Positions 8,614-18,491 are shown, numbered from the stretch's first letter. The stretch is 64,000 nucleotides of DNA from Paenibacillus sp. FSL H8-0079 (GCF_037991315.1 NZ_CP150300.1:5580001-5644000), one strand, 5' to 3'. The notes: generated by a model from the sequence alone, not told the origin. Translations and numbers: made by a program.

Positions 8614-8952
8614 CTATTGGGAATTCTTCTGTGTGACAAAGAATTTGGCGATGCCCGTCATGTCAAAAAGTTTCTGAATTTGCGCAGGAACTTCCTGTAC
8701 TTCAAAACGAGCTTCCATTCCATGTCTTGCCTTCAGAACAGATAACAGGATACCAATCCCTGTACTATCGATATACTTCAATTCTTTCATGTTAATCAAA
8801 AGATCTTGTTCCTTGTTATCCACGAGCGGCTCCATTACCAAACGGAAGTCAGGAGCAACCGACAAATCCAGTTCGCCAGTCAAATACACCGTGCACACGC
8901 CATCCTGTGTTTCAGTTCTTGCATTGAATTTTTCATTCTTATTTGTATTCAT
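8614..8952 (-). CDS. rsbV: Anti-anti-sigma factor RsbV
   Basis: A 112-residue STAS-domain protein. The phosphorylation motif IDSTGIG places the target serine at about residue 63, and TGELDLSVAP near 25 is the usual N-terminal signature. Unphosphorylated RsbV pulls RsbW away from sigma-B; RsbW inactivates it by phosphorylation and a PP2C phosphatase (here the RsbY-like protein at 15413) should reactivate it. AGGAGAGAG precedes ATG 8952. It is the first gene of rsbV-rsbW-sigB and has its own candidate sigma-B promoter in the 86-base gap after the hybrid kinase. Confidence 0.93.
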   Translation of the reverse strand: MNTNKNEKFNARTETQDGVCTVYLTGELDLSVAPDFRLVMEPLVDNKEQDLLINMKELKYIDSTGIGILLSVLKARHGMEARFEVQEVPAQIQKLFDMTGIAKFFVTQKNSQ

Positions 8953-8990
8953 TAGACATCTCTCTCCTGATCAATGGTTTCCTTACCTAA

Positions 8991-9016
8991 TAACCCAACT
9001 TCAGCACGAGTGAAAC
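8991..9016 (-). promoter_or_regulatory. Candidate autoregulatory sigma-B promoter of rsbV-rsbW-sigB
   Basis: On the minus strand GTTTCA (9016-9011) is followed after 14 bases by GGGTTA (8996-8991), about 40 bases before rsbV. The known Bacillus consensus is GTTTAA-N12-15-GGGTAT. This position fits the autoregulatory promoter found in front of rsbV in other species. Confidence 0.6.
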
Positions 9017-9038
9017 AAAAAGAAGTTTGGCAAATGTT

Positions 9039-10715
9039 TCAATTGGCATGATTCATGGCAGATGGGCCTGAGTTTAACATTTGTCGTTGTTTTTGAAACT
9101 GGGCTATTTTTTGTTTTACATTGCCCATTTTCACTGGTTTACTAATATAATCATCCATGCCTGCGGCAGTACAACGTTGCTGAATACCTTCCATAACATT
9201 AGCCGTCATCGCTATAATAATAGGCTGAGTAGACGGGGACAGGCTCTCTCGTATCCGCCGTGTGCACTCCAGACCGTCCATAACAGGCATCTGCAGATCC
9301 ATGAACACATAGTCATAGGGATAACGGCTGCTCAGGACCATGTCCAGTGCGCTCTGTCCATCTTCAGCGATGTCCGAGAGCAACCCAAGCTTACTGAGCA
9401 TAATCGCCATCAGCTTCTGGTTAATGGGATGATCATCCACAATTAATACGGTGGGATATTTATTCTCGTTCTTCACATCCGTCAGCTTCTCTTCCCCGTT
9501 CCTCTGGACCAGTTCTGTTTCTACATAACGTTTCGCCTGAATCGTAAATACAAATGTTGCTCCCCGTTGCTCTGTGGTGTCGAGATAGATCTGTCCACCC
9601 ATCATTTCGACCAGCGTCTTGCAGATCGCCAGGCCCAGGCCTGTTCCGCCATACTTGCGTGTCATGGATGTATCAAGCTGAGAAAACGGCTGGAACAGGC
9701 GGTCAACTTTGTCTGACGCAATACCTATTCCAGTATCCTTAACAGCAAACTCCAACGCCATTTGTCCGTCCTTTTCCTCATTCACTGATACGATCAGATA
9801 TACCCCGCCCTGGTCGGTGAATTTGATTGCATTAGCAATGAGATTCAAGAGAACCTGGCGTAGCCTTGCCATATCTCCGTAAATCAATTCAGGGACCGAA
9901 TCTTCCAGGAAATAATCCAGTTCCAGATTCTTTTTGCCTGCTTCTGCAGCAAACAATCCCAATACTTCCCGAATACAGGAGACCAATTCAAATGGATGCT
10001 CTTCAAGTTCCATTTTGCCGGATTCCATCTTGGTGAAGTCAAGAATGTCATTGATGACCGTGACCAGTGCATCCGCACTGCGACGAACAATGTCTGCATA
10101 CTCCTTCTGATCGTCCTTCAATTCCGTCTCCATCAGCAGATCCACCATGCCGATCACTCCGTTCATCGGTGTGCGAATCTCATGGCTCATCATCGCCAGG
10201 AATTCAGTCTTCGCATTGGCTGCAATTTCCGCTTCTTCCTTGGCTTGAATGAGTTGTTGGTTCATCTTCTCCAGTTCCTGTGTCTTCTGGTGAAGCAGCA
10301 TGGTCTGTGTCTTCAATCGTTTATTGGTGATAAACATCTCCACAAAGCCCTCGATCTTCGATTTCAAAATCTGAGGAATAAATGGCTTAACCATGTAATC
10401 AATGGCCCCGGCTGAATATCCCGCAAACAAATGTTCAGCCTCTCTGCTATTCGCAGAGATGAATATGATCGGCACATCCTTGGACTTGTCCCGTGCCTTA
10501 ATTAACTTTGCTGTCTCAATTCCGTCCATTCCAGGCATCTGTACATCAAGTACGATAACCGCAAATTCGTCTTTTAGCAGACAGCGGAGTGCCTCTTCTC
10601 CGGAAGTTGCCTTAACGAGTTTATATTGTTCCGATTCCAGAACCGCTTCAAGAGCAAGCAAGTTCTCAGGGCGGTCATCTACCAATAATATATGGATTGG
10701 TTCATTGAGCCCCAT
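9039..10715 (-). CDS. Hybrid histidine kinase: receiver-HisKA-HATPase-receiver
   Basis: A 558-residue soluble kinase with no membrane segment. An N-terminal receiver (about 6-125, phospho-acceptor D57 in [11 protein letters not shown]) joins a short coiled coil (130-165), then HisKA with H178 in [12 protein letters not shown], a HATPase_c domain (about 285-395 with DTGIGI and GGTGLGLAI), and a C-terminal receiver (about 420-540, D473 in [11 protein letters not shown]). It lies 16 bases after the CheR-type gene and 86 bases before rsbV, inside the sigma-B locus. Being soluble, it must take its signal from another protein, plausibly by phosphotransfer from the RsbK-like kinase, or feed RsbY; that link is inference. 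It is not part of the Bacillus cereus RsbK-RsbM-RsbY trio as I know it. Confidence 0.9.
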   Translation of the reverse strand: MGLNEPIHILLVDDRPENLLALEAVLESEQYKLVKATSGEEALRCLLKDEFAVIVLDVQMPGMDGIETAKLIKARDKSKDVPIIFISANSREAEHLFAGYSAGAIDYMVKPFIPQILKSKIEGFVEMFITNKRLKTQTMLLHQKTQELEKMNQQLIQAKEEAEIAANAKTEFLAMMSHEIRTPMNGVIGMVDLLMETELKDDQKEYADIVRRSADALVTVINDILDFTKMESGKMELEEHPFELVSCIREVLGLFAAEAGKKNLELDYFLEDSVPELIYGDMARLRQVLLNLIANAIKFTDQGGVYLIVSVNEEKDGQMALEFAVKDTGIGIASDKVDRLFQPFSQLDTSMTRKYGGTGLGLAICKTLVEMMGGQIYLDTTEQRGATFVFTIQAKRYVETELVQRNGEEKLTDVKNENKYPTVLIVDDHPINQKLMAIMLSKLGLLSDIAEDGQSALDMVLSSRYPYDYVFMDLQMPVMDGLECTRRIRESLSPSTQPIIIAMTANVMEGIQQRCTAAGMDDYISKPVKMGNVKQKIAQFQKQRQMLNSGPSAMNHAN

Positions 10716-10731
10716 GGCTAACCCTAACCCC

Positions 10732-11604
10732 CTATTTGATCTTCCGGTATATTTTTTCGGTCCGGTCTAATGGCTCATAGGTATCACTGAACTCTGTAAA
10801 ATGTATCGATTCTTTCGACCCCAGAACCAGAATACCAAAGTGGCTCAAGCTCTCGTGAAACAGCCCATGCACATGGTTCCGCAGTTCATCATTGAAATAA
10901 ATCATGACATTGCGGCAAAAGATAACATTAAACTCATTAAATGACCGGTCTGTTGCCAGATTGTGCTCGGCGAATATGATGTTCTTCCTTAGAAAAGGAT
11001 GAAATATCACCGAATTATATTTCGCTGTATAGTACTCGGAGAAGGCTTTGGTACCCCCTGCCTCCAAATAATTTGTAGTAAACAGTTTCATCTTCTCAAT
11101 ACCGTAGACGCCTTCTTTGGCCTGCTGCAATGAGCGATCATTCATATCCGTTGCGTAGATTCTTGCCTTGTCATACAGCCCTTCCTCATGCAACATGATG
11201 GCCATGGAATAGACTTCTTCTCCCGTAGAGCAACCCGCATGCCATATTCGGATATACGGGTATGTTCTCAGAATAGGAATAATCTGTTCCCGAAACATTC
11301 GGAAAAGCGAGGGATCTCGAAACATTTCCGTCACAGGGATGGACAAATTCTGTACAAAACGTTCAAACGCGGAACGGTCATGAAGCACACGCTCCTGCAA
11401 GCCGGATATGCTCTTAACACCTTCGGCATGTGCATGATGCCAGATTCTTCGTTTCAGGGATGGCAGTGCATAGTTTCTAAAATCATATCCATATAAACGG
11501 TGCATGCCTTCCAACAGCAACTCAATCTCGATCAGCTCGCGCTCTTCATCTTGCGGCATACGGACCAAATCTGCCCCCGTCTCGGTAGGTTCCCACGGTG
11601 TCAT
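10732..11604 (-). CDS. CheR-type methyltransferase (RsbM-like)
   Basis: A 290-residue protein with the CheR two-domain plan: an all-alpha N-domain (about residues 25-95, with [18 protein letters not shown]) and an SAM-binding Rossmann domain with [16 protein letters not shown] near 123-138 and [11 protein letters not shown] near 220-230. No chemotaxis gene is nearby. In Bacillus cereus a CheR homologue, RsbM, methylates the hybrid kinase RsbK and tunes sigma-B activation; the identical neighbourhood makes that the best prediction here. The frame opens at 11625, but GGAGAG lies 7 bases before ATG 11604, which is taken as the start. Confidence 0.88.
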   Translation of the reverse strand: MTPWEPTETGADLVRMPQDEERELIEIELLLEGMHRLYGYDFRNYALPSLKRRIWHHAHAEGVKSISGLQERVLHDRSAFERFVQNLSIPVTEMFRDPSLFRMFREQIIPILRTYPYIRIWHAGCSTGEEVYSMAIMLHEEGLYDKARIYATDMNDRSLQQAKEGVYGIEKMKLFTTNYLEAGGTKAFSEYYTAKYNSVIFHPFLRKNIIFAEHNLATDRSFNEFNVIFCRNVMIYFNDELRNHVHGLFHESLSHFGILVLGSKESIHFTEFSDTYEPLDRTEKIYRKIK

Positions 11605-11690
11605 AAATTCTCTCCACTTCTTCATTTGTTACTTGCGTATTCGTCGTATTGTCTTTCATTACCCAAACAATGTACTTACGAATAATGAAC

Positions 11691-14600
11691 TTACGAATAC
11701 AACCATACCCGCATTAAGGATAATAATTGATCCGTCTGGATCGGTTTTTTCACATAATCAGATGCTCCAGCCTCAATACATTTGCCTCGATCCTCTTTCA
11801 TGGCTTTGGCCGTAAGCGCAATAATCGGCAATTTTTCAAACTGCGGGATCTGTCTGATTCGTGTCATCGCTTCGTAACCGTCCATTTCTGGCATCATCAT
11901 GTCCATCAGTACCAGATCAATTTCCGGATTTTTCTCCAGGATATCCAGAGCCTCACGGCCATTCTCTGCAAAGGTTACATCCATGCGATAGCCTTCAAGG
12001 ACACTTGAAAGGGCAAATACATTACGAATATCGTCATCTACAAGTAATATTTTCTTGCCTTCAAACAATGTTTCTTTGTTGTGCAGCTTCTGTAAAATTC
12101 GACGCTTGTCTTCCGGCAAATTGGCTTCTACCCGATGCAGGAACAATGTGGTTTCATCCAGCAAACGTTCCGGTGACTTCACATCCTTGATAATGATGGA
12201 TTCCGCATATTTACGAAGCTTCATTTCTTCCTTGGAATCCAGTTCCTTGCCTGTATAAATTATAATCGGCAGATCGTTGAGATATTCATCATCCCGAATC
12301 TGGTCGAGCAACTCGAACCCGGTCATATCCGTTAACATTAGATCCAGTACCATGCAATCATAACGCTGGGTGTGTAATTCATTCAAAGCTTCACTGCCTG
12401 TGGATACTGCCGTGATTGCCACATCGTCATGACCAATCAATTCTATAATGGCTTTACGCTGAATCTCATCATCTTCCACAATCAACAATCGTTTCAACTG
12501 ATTCTCGGTATAGGATTTGATATGCGAGAAAGCTTTATCCAGTGAATCCTTGCTGGAAGGTTTTTTCAGATACGCAATAGCGCCCATCATCAGACCTTGC
12601 TTCATATCATCAATGACCGAAATCACATGTACCGGGATATGGCGTGTTGCCGAACTGCTCTTCAGCTCGCCCAGAATGGTCCAACCATCCATAACCGGCA
12701 ATTGAATATCCAGGATAATGGCATCAGGAAGATATTGACGAGCCATTTCAAGTCCTTTATCGCCTTGCAGGGCAACAAGTGCCTTGAATCCTCTTCCTCT
12801 GGCCATATCCATCAAAATATGTGCAAAGTTCACGTCATCCTCAATAATGAGAAGGATTTTGTCACCTTCCATCAGATTCTCCCGATCATCTTCGATCTGC
12901 GTCACTTCAGGCGTATGGGTAGGAGATAGATCCGTACCCACGCTTCGCTCCGGATCAGGAGAGAGAATGGACTGATGGCTTGAAAGCATGGTCCGTGTTT
13001 CCATGGACTGTTCATAAAGCGCCTCTGAGGATACTGCCGCTTCTCTTGAAGCACCTTCACCGGCCAGAGCTTCCTCTTCATGATTATCGGGCAGGTACAA
13101 GGTGAAGCTGCTACCTTCCCCCTCGGATGATTCTACCTGTATTGCACCACCAAGCAAACGTGCCAGTTCTCTGCTAATGGACAATCCCAGACCCGTTCCG
13201 CCGTATTTGCGACTTGTAGTCCCATCCACTTGCTGGAACGCTTCAAAGATCAGATCCGTCTTGTCCGATGGAATACCAATGCCGGTGTCTTTCACAGTAA
13301 ATCCGAGATATTCCTGATTGGTGTTCATGTAACCCGGCAGTTCTTCCGGTTTCATCCGTTGTCCAATCAGACTGACCGAACCACGATTGGTAAACTTGAA
13401 CGCGTTCGATAACAAATTCCGCAAAATCTGTTTGACGCGATGACTGTCGGTATATACCCATTCCGGTAAATTGCTGTCGAACTCGATGTTCAAGTTCAAT
13501 TCTTTTTTATTCGCCATCGGTCCAAAGTTTTGCTGAACAAAGCTGGTCAGCTCTTCCATTCGAACCGTCTCATAATTGATATCCATCTTGCCTGCGTCCA
13601 CTTTGGACAGATCCAGAATCTCATCAATCATCTTCAGCAGATCCGCACCCGACATGTAAATGGTTTGCGCGTATTCCTGCTGCTTGTCAGTCAGATTTCC
13701 ACCCTTGTTCTCCGACAATAACTGGGACAGAATGAGCAAACTGTTCAGTGGTGTACGAAGTTCATGCGACATATTCGCCAAAAATTCGGACTTGTACTTG
13801 CTTGTCATCGACAGCTGTGTAGCTTGCTGTTCCAACTGTGTCTTCGTTTTCTCAATTTCGTCATTCTTCTCTTCGACTTCACGCACTTGCTCTTCAAGCG
13901 CCCGCGTCTTCGCAATAAGCTCGGTATTGAAATGTTCCAGCTCTTCCTGCTGACGTTGCAGTAATTCTTCGGAACGTTTAAGCGCCTCTGTCTGCTCCTC
14001 TAGATTCTCATTGGAACGGCGCAGTTCTTCTTGCTGTGTCTGCAATTCTTCGGATTGAACTTGCAGTTCCTCAGTCAGTGCTTGAGATTCACGAAGCAGT
14101 TCCTCCACACGCAAACGACGTCGAACGTTGTTCAAAATTACGCCCAAGTTCATGATCAGTTGAGCGAACAATTGTTTATGAAGTTCATTGAACCCTTCAA
14201 AGGAAGCCAGTTCAACTACACCAATCAGTTCATCTTCAAATACAACAGGATAGATCATAATGCCCGCAGCACGTGTTGAACCTGAGGCTGAACCAATATG
14301 CACGTAATCTTCCGGCGTATTTTCCAAAACGATTGGTGTCATATCCAGCGCAGCTTGACCAATCAGGCCTTCACCAATCCGGTACATTTCTTTACCAACG
14401 TCTTCGTTCTCTTCAAATGCATATGCACCGTAGCGTCTCAGTTCGTCGGGATGTTTCTCCTCATCAATGAGGTATACAACACCCAACTGAGCACCAAGAA
14501 CGGGTGTAAACTCACTAATAAACATCTGGGAGATTTGTCGAATGGAACCAATGCCCCGAAGCAGCTCAGGAACTCTTGCGATGTTCGAACTCATCCAGTT

Positions 14601-15416
14601 CTGATCCTGTTGAGCCTGCACATAGGCTTTCTCAACTTCCAGTTTTTCTTCCAGATCGCTCGATACATCTTTGAACACAGTGGCAATCTGACCAATCTCG
14701 TCCGTCGACTTAACCTGAATGCGTCTGATTGTACGATAGCGCCCTTTGCCAAAACTGGTGATCATCATGGATACGGTATTTAGCCCCCGCGTAATACTCG
14801 GCAGTACCCACATAATGACACCCAGAGCCAGCAACAATCCGGCAATCATGATACTTATGGTGATCTGTACCGCTCTCGTATACGCTGCGTTAGCGTCCTT
14901 AATCTCCGTATCAATCTCTTGGTCCTGGTAGCGGGAAAGAGCATTCAAACTATCCACAGCTTCTTTTTGCACCGCAAGCCCTGTTGAATTGCGGTAGTTA
15001 TTCGCATCTTCTACCCGATTCTGGGACATCAGGCTAATCTGTCTCGTAGCATAGGCTGTATAAGCATTCCATGCGGCATTTACACGATCCACTAGTTGAT
15101 GTTCAGGTGCACTGTCCGCCCGGTTTCTTACTTCTACGAGATAACCGTCCCCCCGATCCTTCATCTCCTTCAAGTCACCGTCAGCTGCACTAATTGAGTT
15201 ATTCGGATTCAATAACAAGTTAGCCAGCACTTTGGCAATATCATTAACCTCTCCACGTGCAGCAGACGTGTATCTTACTTTGAGATAACGCTCCTGATAC
15301 ATCTGATCAATCTGCTGATTACTGCTGTTCAGCCGTTCATAGCTCACAAATGTGAGTACGATCAAAATGGCCATCAGAGCGGTAAAGCCAATCAGCAGTT
15401 TATTCCTGATCTTCAT
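11691..15416 (-). CDS. Membrane hybrid histidine kinase with three receivers (RsbK-like)
   Basis: A 1241-residue protein. Membrane helix 1 is at 7-25, an extracytoplasmic helical sensor of CHASE3/four-helix-bundle type spans about 28-180, membrane helix 2 is at 187-207, and a HAMP segment follows (about 208-262). A GAF domain covers about 275-435 and a long Gln/Glu-rich coiled coil about 435-540. HisKA has H551 in ANMSHELRTPLNS and HATPase_c lies at about 655-778. Three receivers follow with acceptors D903, D1025 and D1172. The second receiver has lost the usual K-P pair (KDVKSP), so it may be inactive. The plan resembles Bacillus cereus RsbK. Its ATG overlaps the stop of the RsbY-like gene, and the CheR-type gene follows, so methylation of the coiled coil or GAF region is a reasonable guess. 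Confidence 0.92.
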   Translation of the reverse strand: MKIRNKLLIGFTALMAILIVLTFVSYERLNSSNQQIDQMYQERYLKVRYTSAARGEVNDIAKVLANLLLNPNNSISAADGDLKEMKDRGDGYLVEVRNRADSAPEHQLVDRVNAAWNAYTAYATRQISLMSQNRVEDANNYRNSTGLAVQKEAVDSLNALSRYQDQEIDTEIKDANAAYTRAVQITISIMIAGLLLALGVIMWVLPSITRGLNTVSMMITSFGKGRYRTIRRIQVKSTDEIGQIATVFKDVSSDLEEKLEVEKAYVQAQQDQNWMSSNIARVPELLRGIGSIRQISQMFISEFTPVLGAQLGVVYLIDEEKHPDELRRYGAYAFEENEDVGKEMYRIGEGLIGQAALDMTPIVLENTPEDYVHIGSASGSTRAAGIMIYPVVFEDELIGVVELASFEGFNELHKQLFAQLIMNLGVILNNVRRRLRVEELLRESQALTEELQVQSEELQTQQEELRRSNENLEEQTEALKRSEELLQRQQEELEHFNTELIAKTRALEEQVREVEEKNDEIEKTKTQLEQQATQLSMTSKYKSEFLANMSHELRTPLNSLLILSQLLSENKGGNLTDKQQEYAQTIYMSGADLLKMIDEILDLSKVDAGKMDINYETVRMEELTSFVQQNFGPMANKKELNLNIEFDSNLPEWVYTDSHRVKQILRNLLSNAFKFTNRGSVSLIGQRMKPEELPGYMNTNQEYLGFTVKDTGIGIPSDKTDLIFEAFQQVDGTTSRKYGGTGLGLSISRELARLLGGAIQVESSEGEGSSFTLYLPDNHEEEALAGEGASREAAVSSEALYEQSMETRTMLSSHQSILSPDPERSVGTDLSPTHTPEVTQIEDDRENLMEGDKILLIIEDDVNFAHILMDMARGRGFKALVALQGDKGLEMARQYLPDAIILDIQLPVMDGWTILGELKSSSATRHIPVHVISVIDDMKQGLMMGAIAYLKKPSSKDSLDKAFSHIKSYTENQLKRLLIVEDDEIQRKAIIELIGHDDVAITAVSTGSEALNELHTQRYDCMVLDLMLTDMTGFELLDQIRDDEYLNDLPIIIYTGKELDSKEEMKLRKYAESIIIKDVKSPERLLDETTLFLHRVEANLPEDKRRILQKLHNKETLFEGKKILLVDDDIRNVFALSSVLEGYRMDVTFAENGREALDILEKNPEIDLVLMDMMMPEMDGYEAMTRIRQIPQFEKLPIIALTAKAMKEDRGKCIEAGASDYVKKPIQTDQLLSLMRVWLYS

Positions 15417-16582
15417 TCAGCCCCCGCCCCTTTATCCAAAGTAATCCAGACCAAACATTTATCATCATCCCGTTCCTGGGGAATTTCGTCGTCGAAAAAT
15501 AGTGCCTGCATGGCAGCTTCATTCCACTGATGTGAGCCGGTCAGTTTTTCGACCAAGAATTCATGTTGTTCCTCTTGCCCGCCCTGAACAGCTTCTAATA
15601 ATCCATCCGTATAGAGTGCAATATGCCCGTCACCCTCGTAATGAATCGTTTGTGGTTCAATATCCATTTTGTCAAATAAACCAACTGGACAGCAGACGCT
15701 GTCAAATGTAGTCACACTGCCGTCGTTTCGGAAAAATAAAGCAGGTGGATGTCCTGCGTTAACATAATCAATACGCTTCATCCGTGTATCAACGACCAGA
15801 TAGATTGCCGTGAAATAGTACTGCACCAATTGTTTCTCTAGGTGGAGCTGGTTAAAGCGACGGTTCAGCTCCTGAATGACCTTCTCTGGATCGACATAGG
15901 TGGTAACCGTATCTTTCAACACAGAAGCAATAAACATGGTAAACAGGGATGAAGATATTCCATGTCCCATCATGTCGAGCAAGAGCACTCCGTAGCGGCC
16001 TTCCCCAAGGGGATACCATGAATAGAGGTCACCTGCAAGTTCGAATGAAGGTTTATAGATGGCATGCACTTGAAACAACGGGTCCCGGATTGCCGGACTT
16101 AATACGGCATTTTGGACCATTGCTGCAAGCTTCAGTTCATCCTGAATACGTTGATCACGCTCTTTGTGCCAATCCTTCTCCTGTTTCAAACGAAGCGCGA
16201 GTCGAATTCTGGCCATCAGCTCGACTTTGTTAATCGGTTTGGTCACATAATCCGATGCACCTGCATCCAATGCTTCGGCAAGTTTTTTGGAGTCACCGAT
16301 GGCAGTCACCATAATAATCGGTATATCCTTCAGATTTTCAAATTTCTGCACAATACTGCAGGCTTCGATGCCATCCATCTCAGGCATCATCATGTCTAGC
16401 AAAATTAGGTCAATATCCGACGGTCTTGGACGAGGTTCGTTGCTTTCCTCCCCAATTCCCAAAACTTCAAACATTTCCATGGCGGAACTTGCCGTTACAA
16501 TGTCACGATAGTTTTCTTTTTTCAGAATTTCTCGAATGATAATGACATTCGTCGGATTGTCGTCAACAATAAGTATTCTCAT
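15413..16582 (-). CDS. Receiver-PP2C serine phosphatase (RsbY-like)
   Basis: A 389-residue response regulator with phosphatase output. The receiver occupies about 1-135 with acceptor D63 in LLLDMMMPEMDG and K in VTKPIN; it carries a Pro/Arg/Glu-rich insertion (about 43-55) before the acceptor strand. A coiled linker (135-165) leads to a PP2C/SpoIIE-type domain with AGDLYSWYPL, LLLDMMGHGISS and YTDGLLEAV, whose acidic residues bind Mn/Mg. By family it dephosphorylates RsbV when phosphorylated on D63, releasing sigma-B. It is the first gene of the minus-strand locus and overlaps the RsbK-like gene by 4 bases, so kinase and cognate regulator are coupled. Confidence 0.9.
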   Translation of the reverse strand: MRILIVDDNPTNVIIIREILKKENYRDIVTASSAMEMFEVLGIGEESNEPRPRPSDIDLILLDMMMPEMDGIEACSIVQKFENLKDIPIIMVTAIGDSKKLAEALDAGASDYVTKPINKVELMARIRLALRLKQEKDWHKERDQRIQDELKLAAMVQNAVLSPAIRDPLFQVHAIYKPSFELAGDLYSWYPLGEGRYGVLLLDMMGHGISSSLFTMFIASVLKDTVTTYVDPEKVIQELNRRFNQLHLEKQLVQYYFTAIYLVVDTRMKRIDYVNAGHPPALFFRNDGSVTTFDSVCCPVGLFDKMDIEPQTIHYEGDGHIALYTDGLLEAVQGGQEEQHEFLVEKLTGSHQWNEAAMQALFFDDEIPQERDDDKCLVWITLDKGAGAE

Positions 16583-16817
16583 TGATATCTCCTTATCTGT
16601 GGCGTCCGGGTTTGTCGATTCTTATTAGGTTAAAACGAACGTTGATTATACAAATTTTGCATACAAAACGGCAGTAGACATAATAATTCCTAGTATAACT
16701 ATAATCTTAAACGCAAACTTTTTGAACATCCTTTATCAGTAAATGGCACCATCGCAGAGTAATCTCCCCGCTTGTTACCCTGTTTTTGCAGCGTCCTGAT
16801 CCCGCTTCCAAACTTGC
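16583..16817. other. Leader region of the RsbY-RsbK locus
   Basis: No gene seen. On the minus strand the AT-rich part holds TATAAT (16645-16650) but no convincing -35 box, and I found no GTTTCR-N14-GGKTWW element, unlike the nearby stress genes. This suggests that the sensing genes and rsbV-rsbW-sigB are driven differently. Confidence 0.35.
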
Positions 16818-16867
16818 AAAAACATAGATAAGGAATGGGGCTTTCCCCATTCCTTATCTATGTTTTT
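16818..16867. terminator. Perfect 23-bp stem terminator
   Basis: The 23-base arms at 16818-16840 and 16845-16867 are exact reverse complements around a CTTT loop, with A-tract and T-tract ends. It should end the general stress gene (-) and block read-through into the RsbY-like operon. The stem is unusually long and perfect. Confidence 0.9.
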
Positions 16868-16940
16868 GATTAAGCATTTTACAGAAGTGATTCAGAAGCT
16901 CGTCCATGTTCAGCAAGCTTCAACTTGCGATGTATATCGG

Positions 16941-17285
16941 TTAATCTTTCTTTTTAGCAATAACAAGCACTTTACCCTTGTCGAGCTCACTCTCGTAGAA
17001 GTCGGCCTCGGCTTCGGTAAAGCCCATCGATACAATTTTGGCCCGGAGTTCATCACCACGTGAGCGGAACAGATTCGCCAAGGAATCAAATACGCCTTCT
17101 TCCTTAATGCCGATTTCTTTGGCATCTGCTGTATCGGCAATTCGATCTGTACGATCCTTCTCATGGGCGAGAACAAAGATATGATCAGCAAGGTATCCGG
17201 TAATCTGCAATTCTTTCACCGCTTCTACCGCCTGGACTCCGTTTTCTACCACTTTTGCATAAGCTTGCGCATTGGTTGAATTCAT
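16941..17285 (-). CDS. General stress protein, YflT/GSP17M family
   Basis: A 114-residue cytoplasmic protein with the GSP17M (PF11181-type) pattern: GVQAVEAVKELQITGYLADHIFVLAHEKD near residues 15-43 and a C-terminal FYESELDKGKVLVI. In Bacillus subtilis the YflT family belongs to the sigma-B general stress regulon; the activity is unknown. AGGAG lies about 11 bases before ATG 17285, while the upstream GTG 17294 is too close to it. A candidate sigma-B promoter lies about 50 bases upstream. Confidence 0.87.
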   Translation of the reverse strand: MNSTNAQAYAKVVENGVQAVEAVKELQITGYLADHIFVLAHEKDRTDRIADTADAKEIGIKEEGVFDSLANLFRSRGDELRAKIVSMGFTEAEADFYESELDKGKVLVIAKKKD

Positions 17286-17334
17286 CGTTTCCACTCTCCT
17301 CTGATTTAATCTTCTATATCGAGCTACTTAGTAT

Positions 17335-17360
17335 ATAACCATACTATATGGGGTTGAAAC
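17335..17360 (-). promoter_or_regulatory. Candidate sigma-B promoter of general stress gene
   Basis: On the minus strand GTTTCA (17360-17355), 14 bases, then GGTTAT (17340-17335). Same -35 block and spacing as at rsbV. Confidence 0.6.
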
Positions 17361-17379
17361 GATTTGGTAATAACCAATC

Positions 17380-17913
17380 CTAGGAAACCGTTTCATCAAA
17401 AAGATCAATACCATCGATCTGGCTGGAGCCTGACTTCATATATACCTTTAACGCCTGGTCTCCACGGAGAAATACTTCTCCATCCTCAGCCACATAATAG
17501 GGTTTGCCTAAAGCTTGATGGATCGCTTCAAAATTCATCTCGATTCTCTTTCCGTTTAACTTGATGTGATCCTCAGATGCATCGATATGCACATAATGAA
17601 TAACATCTGTATCTTCACACAAGCCAATCTTCACATCTTGAAAGTGATATTCAGGGCACCCCAGATAAGGATCTTCCTTCTTATGCACCGGCTGGCCCTT
17701 CTTGGCAAACAATTCGTTCATGCTGTCATCCAGAGAAACGCCATTCAGAGTCCGAAAATGCTGGAAAGTCTCGGATCGATCAACAGCCAGAGTCACCTCT
17801 GACGCCTTCTCTTCCATTGCCGTCCATTGCATATCGTGAGCAGCGGGTACCGCTGCCGGTTGAACGGAAAAGGGAGAAATTACGCTAAACATCACAAGCA
17901 GTAGTTTCATCAT
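17380..17913 (-). CDS. Secreted protein of unknown function
   Basis: A 177-residue protein that I cannot assign to a named family. The N-terminus (MMKLLLVMFSVISPFSVQPA) is a plausible signal peptide with cleavage near residue 25. The mature part has two cysteines (in LGCPEYH and GLCEDTD), a GVSLDDSMNELFAKKGQP block and a near-repeat EAIHQALGKPYYVAEDGEVFLRG. Two blocks of this kind resemble domains found in small SmpA/DUF4309-like lipoproteins, but that is only a resemblance. AAGGG precedes ATG 17913. It lies between two stress-type genes without a candidate sigma-B promoter of its own. Confidence 0.7.
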   Translation of the reverse strand: MMKLLLVMFSVISPFSVQPAAVPAAHDMQWTAMEEKASEVTLAVDRSETFQHFRTLNGVSLDDSMNELFAKKGQPVHKKEDPYLGCPEYHFQDVKIGLCEDTDVIHYVHIDASEDHIKLNGKRIEMNFEAIHQALGKPYYVAEDGEVFLRGDQALKVYMKSGSSQIDGIDLFDETVS

Positions 17914-17981
17914 GATTCTCACCCTTTCATCAGGTTCATCACCGCTCTGAAGGTTTCTTTTTGGATTACAAAGCGATCATG

Positions 17982-18491
17982 TTATTTACGCATCCGTTGC
18001 CATACATTCGCTGCAACATCAATATACTTCATCCAGTTTTTCCCGCCCTTAGCTTCACCATTATATGTAGCTTCATAGGATTGCAGGGTACGATCCGTTG
18101 ATGTAGCAGGCGGTGCAGTTACATGAACCGATTCAGCATGCTTGGTCTGTTCAGTGTTGTTACGTTTGGTCTGAAATTTTGCCATCAGCGTCGTGGAGAC
18201 TTGTTTGGCTGCTGCCGTCACTTCATTCAACACTTCTCCCAGATTCTCAACAGATTCCATAACAGGATCGATTTTTTTCATTTTGTGCTGTACATCCACC
18301 GTAATATCATTGGCATGTCTTACCGTCTGCTTCACTTCATAACTAAGTTCATCAATGGTCTTCTGTACCTCCTGTAATGTCTGTGAGACATTGTCCAAAG
18401 AACCTTGGGCGGATTTCAAGGTACGAATTAAAAAGAAAACCAGTACTGCAAATGCCACTGCAATCAGGGCCACGCTAATTTGATAGATCAT
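17982..18491 (-). CDS. DUF948 membrane protein
   Basis: A 169-residue protein with one N-terminal membrane helix (IYQISVALIAVAFAVLVFFL, residues 2-21). A long coiled coil (about 25-110) with t-SNARE-like heptads follows, then a Pro/Thr-rich tail. This is the DUF948 plan; Bacillus subtilis members (YoxC-like) are general stress proteins of unknown mechanism. It is divergent from the DUF1328 gene and carries the best sigma-B-type promoter in the window, 48 bases before its ATG. Confidence 0.87.
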   Translation of the reverse strand: MIYQISVALIAVAFAVLVFFLIRTLKSAQGSLDNVSQTLQEVQKTIDELSYEVKQTVRHANDITVDVQHKMKKIDPVMESVENLGEVLNEVTAAAKQVSTTLMAKFQTKRNNTEQTKHAESVHVTAPPATSTDRTLQSYEATYNGEAKGGKNWMKYIDVAANVWQRMRK

